Positions 19,301 to 26,075 of a stretch of DNA of 64,000 bases are shown here, one piece after another. The notes under the pieces are model-generated. The model saw nothing but the letters and a program-made list of their open reading frames with translations, did not search any database and was not told the origin of the DNA. The position numbers and the translations under genes are program-made. How positions within the stretch are numbered: the stretch's first letter is position 1; every line of letters begins with the position of its first letter. Source of the DNA: Winogradskyella psychrotolerans RS-3 (GTDB taxonomy: Bacteria > Bacteroidota > Bacteroidia > Flavobacteriales > Flavobacteriaceae); NCBI RefSeq assembly GCF_000427335.1, contig NZ_ATMR01000164.1:33782-97781 (forward strand), in the 5' to 3' direction.

Positions 19301-19775
19301 AAGAATTAATTAATGTAGACTTCTTTACAAAACCATATGTATTACTAGAATTCCATTGATATCTAAATGTTAATTCTAAATCGTGATTAATTTCTTCGAA
19401 AATCACCGTATTCCCAAATCTATTTTTATAAAGATTTTGAGTTATTTTATAGCCTCCTAATGGTCTTATAGATAATGGTTCCCAAATAAATTCTTCGTTA
19501 TTTTTACGAACTTGAAAAATTGATTTGTTGCCGGTAATATCAGCAGATTCTGTTATTTTATCGTCTGTATAGTATGGAAATAAGGCAAACTCAGAATTTT
19601 TACGTCCTGCTGATAATCCGCCGTTACTAGAAATAAACATCCAATGGTTAGAATCGCTTACAATACTCATAAAAAACGGACGCATTTGGTTACTATTTCT
19701 AATTTTGAAATAGGTCTCGTTCTCTATTGTAACTTGTTCTAATTTTACGTCTCTATTTAGTACTGTGTTCTTCAA
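16335..19775 (-). CDS. Probable cytoplasmic beta-1,3-glucan phosphorylase (GH149-like)
   Basis: This 1146-residue protein has no signal peptide. The N-terminal 300 or so residues are beta-rich (SNGGLSAGRKNSEFALFPYY). The centre has an (alpha/alpha)6-type catalytic region with HGDPSRPWNKFSI, YEGNWRDIFQNWEALAHSYP, IGYWGDHQIIYLLKFLE and MNTQRPEWNDANNALVGNG. This architecture and length fit the GH149 family of beta-1,3-oligoglucan phosphorylases, related to GH94 and GH161. I assign it from memory of family features, not from a search. It would split imported laminari-oligosaccharides with phosphate to give glucose-1-phosphate. Its place between GH16 and GH17 genes supports a glucan substrate. GH161 or an uncharacterised GH94-like family are the alternatives. 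Confidence 0.65.
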   Translation of the reverse strand: MKNTVLNRDVKLEQVTIENETYFKIRNSNQMRPFFMSIVSDSNHWMFISSNGGLSAGRKNSEFALFPYYTDDKITESADITGNKSIFQVRKNNEEFIWEPLSIRPLGGYKITQNLYKNRFGNTVIFEEINHDLELTFRYQWNSSNTYGFVKKSTLINSSKESVNVTLIDGIQNIVPAGIGSFIQNQSSNLVDAYKRNELEKSSGLGIYALSAILVDKAEASEALKANVVWSLGLEHPKHLVSSLQLNNFRLGKAVNEEVDVKAEKGAYFISTQIELTSEASKEWMFITDVNKNHSDIALLSKQIRDDKSLAIKVNEDINKGTENLIELSAASDAIQVTGDSLRDTRHFANTLFNIMRGGIFDDNYKIEKWDFSNYLENANKKVARTSESILAKLPEVFSLEEIKKIAYNSDDKNFRRLCLEYMPLKFSRRHGDPSRPWNKFSINTKSEIDGSKILDYEGNWRDIFQNWEALAHSYPQFIESMIHKFLNATTFDGYNPYRVTKGGFDWETIEPDDPWSYIGYWGDHQIIYLLKFLEFIQNHQPGKLDSFFKKDLFVYANVPYKIKPYKDLLKNPKDTIVFDDVLDHKINEEREQLGADGALLRDENRFIIKANFVEKILATSLAKLSNFIPEGGIWMNTQRPEWNDANNALVGNGVSMVTLYYLRRFFNFFEELLGSTTIDEVEISNEIFDFFNSVLETFENNKNLLSASINDSDKKIILDNLGKAGSEFRTRIYEHAFSGRKSTLSISRLKDFVSISKSFLEHSIRANKRSDNLYHAYNLVTVNDDSVSISYLSEMLEGQVAVLSSGYLNTKETLEVLDGLKQSKLFREDQYSYILYPNKELKGFLDRNTISKDHVHSSQLMQALVKDGNVQILEKDVNGEYHFNGNFKNASDVTSALEKLSETKYKSLVQSDTSKVLQAFEAVFNHKAFTGRSGTFYGYEGLGSIYWHMVSKLLLAVQESCIKAVNDGESDVLVSRLLEHFYEINAGIGVHKSPELYGAFPTDPYSHTPGGKGAQQPGMTGQVKEDVLSRFGELGIFVSEGKLIFNPCLLRKREFFNEATSFNYTDVFKEKKTIEMVKGSLGFTYCQVPIVYQISEKDSLEISLKDGSIKIFESLKIDPATSAKIFMRTGEVTKIIAHISSGYLK

Positions 19776-19821
19776 AGTATAAGTCTAGTTAATTTTAGTA
19801 ATTTTCTTCGGTTATGTAAAA

Positions 19822-19842
19822 GACCGAGATGAACTCTCGGTC
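19822..19842 (-). terminator. Intercistronic hairpin between GH16 and phosphorylase genes
   Basis: A perfect 8-bp stem (GACCGAGA at 19822-19829 with its complement at 19835-19842) with a 5-base loop is followed on the minus strand by TTTTAC. The T-run is short, so it may be a weak terminator or an RNA-stabilising hairpin that sets expression differences within the operon. Confidence 0.5.
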
Positions 19843-19862
19843 CTCAATAAAATTTGTATTAA

Positions 19863-20696
19863 TTATTCTGCTGAATAAACTCTTACGTAGTCTACTAACA
19901 TTTCTTGAGGGAATACTGTAGATGCATTTGGTGACCCTACATAAGATCCTCCTACAGCAACATTCATAATGATATAAAAGTCATCATTGAATACCCATTC
20001 TCCTGGAACATCTGCTGGTGTAATTTGATTATAAAGCACATCATCTACATAATAATTGATATAATTCTCTCCCCATTCAACACCAAAAACATGAAAACCA
20101 GTATCAAAACGATCATTCTCTAATTCATAGGGCTTAGATATTGCTGTCCCACCAGAATACCCTGGTCCATGCACCGCACCACCAACTATAGTTGGTTCTT
20201 GTCCGCGATTTTCCATAATATCAATTTCACCAATTTGTGGCCAAACCTCTGTACCATTACTATCATCACCTAACAACCAAAACGCTGGCCAAATGCCTTG
20301 TCCCCAAGGTAATTGTATTCTAGCTTCAAAACGTCCGTGTTTCTGTTCGAATTTACCTCTAGTTAATACTCTAGCCGAAGTATAGTTAGAGCCTTCAAAA
20401 GATTCTTGACGCACTGTAAATTTAAGCATGCCATCTTCTACTATAATATTCTCTGAACGATCTGTGTAATATTGTAATTCATTATTTCCCCAACCATTTT
20501 GACCTGTACCAATATCGTAACCCCAAACTGCTGGGTCTGGTGTACCTGGCAAATCAAATTCGTCTGCCATAGTTAAATTAGTAAAATTTGTTACCGTCTG
20601 AGTTTCATCTGTTGAACAACTCAAAAACGTAACTAGTATAACAGCTGTAAATAAACTTACGGCTACTGATATTTTATTCTTTATTGATGATTCCAT
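19863..20696 (-). CDS. GH16-family endo-beta-1,3-glucanase (laminarinase) lipoprotein
   Basis: This 277-residue lipoprotein has its lipobox at TFLSC (Cys27). It is one GH16 jelly-roll domain with the catalytic motif GEIDIMENRG: nucleophile Glu157, Asp159 and acid/base Glu162. The extra residue in the EIDIME motif is the laminarinase form. Other family features are WGNNELQYYTDR near residue 70 and the closing DYVRVYSAE. It should cut beta-1,3-glucan chains at the cell surface, feeding the GH17 and GH30 enzymes. It lies 35 bases downstream of the binding lipoprotein gene. Confidence 0.95.
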   Translation of the reverse strand: MESSIKNKISVAVSLFTAVILVTFLSCSTDETQTVTNFTNLTMADEFDLPGTPDPAVWGYDIGTGQNGWGNNELQYYTDRSENIIVEDGMLKFTVRQESFEGSNYTSARVLTRGKFEQKHGRFEARIQLPWGQGIWPAFWLLGDDSNGTEVWPQIGEIDIMENRGQEPTIVGGAVHGPGYSGGTAISKPYELENDRFDTGFHVFGVEWGENYINYYVDDVLYNQITPADVPGEWVFNDDFYIIMNVAVGGSYVGSPNASTVFPQEMLVDYVRVYSAE

Positions 20697-20731
20697 GTTA
20701 ATTCTTTTTTGAATATTTTTAATTTCTAATT

Positions 20732-22621
20732 TTAATTATGGAAATAGATATTATCTATATAAATGTCACCATTTCCATCAAATTTTAATTGAATAATATC
20801 TGCAAGATCTACAGGATTGAAATCCGCTAATGGAATTTCTAAACTTGTCCAACCCGTAGCACTTGGCACAGTTAGTGCCTTAGCTTTTTCTATAGGACCT
20901 GAACTAATTAAAAAAGCATTAAGTGCTGTAGAATTTGCTGTGAAATAATCGATATGTAGATGCGTCATACCAGATACATCTTGAGCCGAACCTAATAGAA
21001 TTCCTTGGTAATCTAAACCTGAGTATTTTAACGCATTATTACCTTCAATAGCTTCTTCTGTAACTGCTGTTCCCTGGCCCCAGTCTGGATTTAAATTTGT
21101 ACCTGCTACATTAGCATAGGCATCACTAAAAATTGAAATCACATTTGCCGCAGGAACAGTTGGAGTTGGAGCAGCGTCAGTTGGTTCTGCTGATATTTCA
21201 TAGAAATAAATATTATCTACATAGACATCTGTAATTGTTGCATCAGAAATGAACACTACTTGAGCCAAATTAGATCTACTCGTTAACCCTGGAAAGTCTG
21301 AAATTGGAACATCAATACTCACCCAGCTATTAGAAACCAAAGTGGTGTTAGTTAAGGTTAATTCGTCATCAGAATCATCAGTACCTCCAAACGCATTGTC
21401 AGCTCCAATATCCTGAAGTTTAACCTGTAAAAAGTCGCCTGGATCGATATCGCCTTGTACCTGAATATCTATGTGGAAATGTGTCATTTGAGAAACATCA
21501 ATAGTGGGTACATCTACGGCAAATTGAATTCCAACAAAGTTCAGTTCAGAATATTTGATAATGTTATCTCCATTAATTTGAATATCATTCTGACCTTGAG
21601 TCGTTTGAAACGGCGCCCAATACCCATTATAGTAATCTACAGGTTCATTTGTATAAGCATCACTAAAAATTGAAATTACAGAGCTAGCCTCTACTGTAGG
21701 TACAGGAGCCGGATTAAAATCGCCCAATGATGTAATATTTAATGAGCCCTCTGCATCTATTCCGTCTAACGTAGCCGTAATTACTGCTTCTCCACCACCT
21801 ACAATGTCAACGATACCTAATTCACTAACTGTTGCAACACTTGTATTTGAAGATGTAAAAGCAAAATAATTTGGAGATATCGTAACCTCTTGATTAACCC
21901 CAGAAGCCAAATTTAATGTTTGAGTAAGACCCGTTAATGCAATTGTAGCGCCACTAAAGGTTTCTTCTATCACATTGCTTCCGTTTAAAATAGCAGGTCT
22001 TGGATGTGCGATGTTTCCTAAGTTTTCAAACTTAATTTCATCTAACCAAATGACATAACCAGAACCTCCTGTGGCCTGCGTACCTGCAGCATACCAAAAC
22101 AGACCTCGCTCTTCTGTTAATTTAGAAGCATCTGGGATAGGAATAGTAAATTTTGACCAATTAGTACCAACACTTAGATTACTAGCATTGACTTGAAATT
22201 TATTATCTAAGAAATCTTGACCAAAACCAACGGCATCTATACTAACGCCACGCGATGCTTTTGCCCAAAATGTCAAGGCATCATAACCCGATAAATCTCT
22301 ACCTGATCCATCAACTCTTAATATAGCACCAGCATAATTACCCGCTGGATCATCTGAATTTGGCACATCGATACGATAAGAAGCTGAACTTTCATAACCT
22401 ACTTCTGTATCGACAGAGAAAGCATCTAATTTTGACCCACCAAAAGGAAAGTAAAAATCACTTCCCATAGATACGAAGTCATCTGTAAATATGTCTCCTA
22501 CTTTTGCGAAAGTTGCTGGTATTGCATCATCCGTAAGATCTCTTTCACATCCTAAAGCTAGGACTAAAACCATCCCTAAAACGAATGTTCTCTTAATTTG
22601 AATTAAACTTGTATTTTTCAT
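20732..22621 (-). CDS. Surface glycan-binding lipoprotein with Big2-like domain and two VISIFSDAY modules
   Basis: This 629-residue lipoprotein (LVLALGC, Cys25, then acidic residues) has four parts. A carbohydrate-binding-like beta sandwich spans about residues 40-205 (WLDEIKFENLG at its end). A bacterial Ig-like group 2 domain spans about 212-298 (SNTSVATVSELGIVDIVGGG). Two related modules follow at about 312-480 and 492-629, each beginning VISIFSDAY and ending in a VDNIYFY or IDNIYFH strand. The two modules are close even at the DNA level around their starts, indicating duplication. It probably captures glucan on the outer membrane for the GH16 and barrel-fused enzymes on either side. No catalytic residues are seen. 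Confidence 0.85.
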   Translation of the reverse strand: MKNTSLIQIKRTFVLGMVLVLALGCERDLTDDAIPATFAKVGDIFTDDFVSMGSDFYFPFGGSKLDAFSVDTEVGYESSASYRIDVPNSDDPAGNYAGAILRVDGSGRDLSGYDALTFWAKASRGVSIDAVGFGQDFLDNKFQVNASNLSVGTNWSKFTIPIPDASKLTEERGLFWYAAGTQATGGSGYVIWLDEIKFENLGNIAHPRPAILNGSNVIEETFSGATIALTGLTQTLNLASGVNQEVTISPNYFAFTSSNTSVATVSELGIVDIVGGGEAVITATLDGIDAEGSLNITSLGDFNPAPVPTVEASSVISIFSDAYTNEPVDYYNGYWAPFQTTQGQNDIQINGDNIIKYSELNFVGIQFAVDVPTIDVSQMTHFHIDIQVQGDIDPGDFLQVKLQDIGADNAFGGTDDSDDELTLTNTTLVSNSWVSIDVPISDFPGLTSRSNLAQVVFISDATITDVYVDNIYFYEISAEPTDAAPTPTVPAANVISIFSDAYANVAGTNLNPDWGQGTAVTEEAIEGNNALKYSGLDYQGILLGSAQDVSGMTHLHIDYFTANSTALNAFLISSGPIEKAKALTVPSATGWTSLEIPLADFNPVDLADIIQLKFDGNGDIYIDNIYFHN

Positions 22622-22632
22622 TTTTCGCTTTT

Positions 22633-25002
22633 TTATTTTCCAATATTAATATGTACATAGGTTCTAATCTCCCATTCAGATCCATCAGGAAATCCAACAG
22701 CACTTATAGGTGCTACTTCAAATTCGGATGCTGCTAAAGGAGAGTACCTTGGTGAGTTAGCATCAAGTGAACGCCATGTTCCTCTTATCCCAATCACTGT
22801 GCTTGGTAATATAAACCAATCTGGTTTTCCTAAAGAGGTTGACACATCTAACATCAACTGTACTGGATACGTTAAGTTGAAATCTCTATGATAGTCAAAA
22901 GGTCCCCAATCATTTATTTTAACATGTGTCTCAACTTTCATTTTGTTGTAAATCAGTCTTACATCACCACCAAATCTTTTTATTAATCTATCACTATCAC
23001 CGTTTGCCTGGCCATTACCATAATAGAAATTTCCAATAACCCCTAAGTCTGGATTTAACTTGGATACCATTCTTGTGCTTACCTCCCACAAATCTTCTGC
23101 TGGTGCAGATGTAGGGAAAGCAAAGAATTGGCGATTGGCTAGGAAACCAATATGCGCATCTTGCTGTGTAGGAAGATGACGGTAAACAAAACCAAGGTTC
23201 ATCGCAAATTTGGCGTCTTCAGTGCGGTCGTTATCCCATTCATACATCCAAGTTCCAGGAGTTGGATCGAACGTAATTAACATTTCTCCTGCTGTTGTCT
23301 CCCTATTATTTCTAACCGCAAATGGGTCTTCAATTACATTTCTTAATCTACCAGGCGCATCCACATCACTTGGCATTGCGTCTACTAAAGGCTTTTGCCA
23401 CAAGAAGTTTGGTGCAATTTGAAAATCACCAACAGTATATGTAAATCCTGCAAGAACATTAGATTGGTTTCCGCTTCCATTATCTTTTAATTTCCAACCT
23501 GTAAATGTTTGCGTTTGATCTGCTCCGGCATTAGCAACTAATCCCATAACGGCAGCTTGAGCATAGGCATTTATTTTACCTTCTTGATATGTGATTTTGG
23601 CTTTTCCTCCCCAATTATCTTTACTTGTAACTTTATCTTCATAAACGGTGTAATTTCCAGGACCACCCGTTACATCTTGGAATGAACTTCCGTTAAGTGG
23701 ACTACCTGCCCAAATAGCTCCTGCGGTAAGTCCAAATTTTCCTAATTTTCTTTCTACAGCAATGGTTGCTCTTTCCGTTGGCCATGCTGGGATAATACCA
23801 CTACGAACTTGATTTGCATCTAATATACGTTGGCCATTTTCATCAAACCTAAGCTCTGTTTGAAGATCTCTATGGTAAACACCTGTCATATCCCATTTTC
23901 CAACTTTACGACTGTATTTAAGCAATGCGGTTGGGTTTGCTCCCCACCAAAGTTGAGGTCCAAAAGCAGCTTTTAAACCACTTAGATCACCTTTTCCATC
24001 TATTTCTAATCCTAAAATTTCGCCACCGTAGATATCTAAATTAGGACCGTAATTAGCTTCGGGATATAGATTAAAAATATCTCCTTCATATGCCCAATGA
24101 TAATGCCCTGTCCGATAGAATCCTCTTAAATCAAAATCCTTAGCATTCCATTCAAATTCTGCATCATAAACATTAACTCTATTAATATCCGTAAGTGTGA
24201 CTTCTCCATCATCAGAATCAACATTGACTGCTCTTGATCTGTTTTCATAGAAAATTTCGTCAATTGGATTTCCTGCAATATTACCAACCACGTTAAAATT
24301 AACATTAGCTCTCATATTTGAAGCCGGCTTACCTTCAATTCCAACGAAATAAGACTCCATATGATCGAAGCCTAGTTGGTTTGGAAATGCATCTGAATCC
24401 TCATCTACATTGTTTGGTGTAGTAATTAAACTTCCCCCGGTATTAAATGTTGAGAATTCTGCAGTAAGTCTACTAATTCTTATTTTTTGAGAATCGTTAC
24501 CTCCTAATAATGCTTTATCTCCTCGTGCCCTTAAAACACCATCCATTAAATTAATATTAGAAAAATAGTTTGATAAAAAATCACCCGTCATGTCTTCGTC
24601 ATAAGGATTAACTTGATGTGCCTCTTTTAAAGAATAGTATGCAGAACGTGGGTATAAGGTATATAATCCTCTTTCGTTTGTAGGACCTTTTGCACATATA
24701 CCAAACCACTCTTCATTCATATTATTATTTCCGTCTTTCATATCTAAATAATAACCTCCATTTACCCACGACGCTCCAGTATCATGAACATCTAAATTTT
24801 TTGTTTGTCCTAGTTTCCACCAGCCATCACTAAATTGAAAAGTAAAACCACCTATTGCATTGCCTGCCTTACCCAATCCTGCAGCATTTTGGTAAATTTC
24901 TTTCCAGTTTTCTACAACAAAAAATGCTTGCATTTTTTGATCTTCTTCATTGTCGACAGCATTAAAGGCATCTGATCCAAACTCTGTGAATAAGATTGGC
25001 AT
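22633..25002 (-). CDS. Barrel-fused glycosidase, second part: end of the catalytic domain plus outer-membrane beta-barrel
   Basis: This frame continues the gene at 24912-25799 after an apparent one-base loss at the AAAA run 25013-25016. It begins MPILFTEFGSDAF, which carries the nucleophile Glu of the upstream TIM barrel (Glu273 of the joined protein), and completes that domain by about joined residue 390. The remaining 650 or so residues are repeated amphipathic beta hairpins, for example MRANVNFNVVG, WDMTGVYHRDLQT, FGLTAGAIWAG and the closing WEIRTYVHINIGK. This is the pattern of an outer-membrane porin-like barrel. The joined protein would have 1055 residues. It lies 11 bases upstream of the binding lipoprotein gene. 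Confidence 0.8.
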   Translation of the reverse strand: MPILFTEFGSDAFNAVDNEEDQKMQAFFVVENWKEIYQNAAGLGKAGNAIGGFTFQFSDGWWKLGQTKNLDVHDTGASWVNGGYYLDMKDGNNNMNEEWFGICAKGPTNERGLYTLYPRSAYYSLKEAHQVNPYDEDMTGDFLSNYFSNINLMDGVLRARGDKALLGGNDSQKIRISRLTAEFSTFNTGGSLITTPNNVDEDSDAFPNQLGFDHMESYFVGIEGKPASNMRANVNFNVVGNIAGNPIDEIFYENRSRAVNVDSDDGEVTLTDINRVNVYDAEFEWNAKDFDLRGFYRTGHYHWAYEGDIFNLYPEANYGPNLDIYGGEILGLEIDGKGDLSGLKAAFGPQLWWGANPTALLKYSRKVGKWDMTGVYHRDLQTELRFDENGQRILDANQVRSGIIPAWPTERATIAVERKLGKFGLTAGAIWAGSPLNGSSFQDVTGGPGNYTVYEDKVTSKDNWGGKAKITYQEGKINAYAQAAVMGLVANAGADQTQTFTGWKLKDNGSGNQSNVLAGFTYTVGDFQIAPNFLWQKPLVDAMPSDVDAPGRLRNVIEDPFAVRNNRETTAGEMLITFDPTPGTWMYEWDNDRTEDAKFAMNLGFVYRHLPTQQDAHIGFLANRQFFAFPTSAPAEDLWEVSTRMVSKLNPDLGVIGNFYYGNGQANGDSDRLIKRFGGDVRLIYNKMKVETHVKINDWGPFDYHRDFNLTYPVQLMLDVSTSLGKPDWFILPSTVIGIRGTWRSLDANSPRYSPLAASEFEVAPISAVGFPDGSEWEIRTYVHINIGK

Positions 25003-25799
25003 GTTAAGTTCCTTTTAACCCTTTCAAAAGCATCACCAAATGACTTGCCGCGATACATATTTGTACCGTAGATATCGACATCTTTACACTCTTCTGCTAT
25101 TATCTCTGAAAACAATAAATCACCGTTACAGATTGCAATTGGGTGAGATGAATCGATTGACTTCATTTTAATGGCTGCATCGTTCATTAGCTTGTACATT
25201 GGACGTCCACGTTTCTCACCAACTTCTCTTCTCTGTTCTTCTTCATCCGGAAAATCTTCCGTTTCAGATCCTGCCCAAAATAATCCGTAATTATTTTCAT
25301 TTCCTAATAAAAATAATAGTAGCCCAGGAGTGTCTTTGTAGGTTTCGGCTAATTCAGTGATTTCATCCATTAATATATTCTGAGTTGCTTTGTCTCTGTA
25401 ATCCGTAACCGCAACCCAGCTCCCATTAATAGTTAAACCATAACGGCCAAATGAATGATTAAGCATGGTATAAATACCATAGTTCTCATAAATATAGGTT
25501 ATCCATTTAGGTTGTATACCTGTGTACTGCCTAATAGCATTTACACCCATATTCTTTAATAACGACATTTCAGCATCTAGCGCTGCCTTAATAACATCGT
25601 CTGATTGCTTCCATAAACTGTAGTTAAAATTTGTACCTATTGGTACATAACCCCAATTCATACCATTAATCATAAAATCTTCACCATCAACTATTAGTTT
25701 CATTCCTTCGGCATTATTTAATACCTCAACATTATTAGATTGACTAAAGATTGGAATTGCTAGTAGTAAGAATATTAACTTAAGAAAGCGTTTTCTCAT
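24912..25799 (-). CDS. Barrel-fused glycosidase, first part: signal peptide and TIM-barrel catalytic domain
   Basis: The real coding part runs from the start at 25799 to about 25014; beyond that this frame reads into a spurious tail. It has a signal peptide (FLLLAIPIFSQS) and a clan GH-A glycosidase domain: FMINGMNWGYVPIG, LLKNMGVNAIRQYTGIQPKW, YGIYTMLNHSFGRYG, and LLGNENNYG with acid/base Glu168. The nucleophile lies past the frameshift. The domain resembles GH2-type TIM barrels and, in its NAIRQYTG and GIYTMLN segments, GH72-like transglycosylases; the family is unsettled. It is the first gene of the glucan operon, downstream of the regulator gene. The break looks like sequencing error rather than decay, since both sides are well conserved. 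Confidence 0.8.
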   Translation of the reverse strand: MRKRFLKLIFLLLAIPIFSQSNNVEVLNNAEGMKLIVDGEDFMINGMNWGYVPIGTNFNYSLWKQSDDVIKAALDAEMSLLKNMGVNAIRQYTGIQPKWITYIYENYGIYTMLNHSFGRYGLTINGSWVAVTDYRDKATQNILMDEITELAETYKDTPGLLLFLLGNENNYGLFWAGSETEDFPDEEEQRREVGEKRGRPMYKLMNDAAIKMKSIDSSHPIAICNGDLLFSEIIAEECKDVDIYGTNMYRGKSFGDAFERVKRNLTCQSYSQSLDQMPLMLSTMKKIKKCKHFLL

Positions 25800-25898
25800 A
25801 ATACAGTTTTTAGAGCGTTAATTATTAGCTTATGATAATAACCAAATTATCATTTTGTTAAATTTAAGTCGAAAGATTATTAAATTCTCTAAAAAAGA

Positions 25899-26072
25899 CT
25901 ATACAAAATATATACGCGTTAAAAAAAAGTGGTGTATTCTCTTAAAGTCTCACATAAAAGCCGCTTATACCAAGTATTTAGTTAATTATTCATTCCTTAA
26001 TAAAAATGAAGAAATACACGCGTAAATTGATTTTGTATAGGTGTTGTATAGGCAAAAAACACTACTGTATAG
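25899..26072. promoter_or_regulatory. Phased TGTATAG heptamers and an inverted copy upstream of the glucan operon
   Basis: TGTATAG occurs at 26034, 26045 and 26066, with start spacings of 11 and 21 bases (one and two helical turns). The inverse CTATACA starts at 25899. The outer parts extend to a longer inverted repeat: 25899-25919 matches the complement of 26018-26040 in ACGCGTA and ATTTTGTATAG. The site lies between the regulator stop codon and the first operon gene, 100-270 bases before its start. It is a good candidate binding region for the neighbouring LuxR-type regulator. Confidence 0.45.
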
Positions 26073-26075
26073 TTA

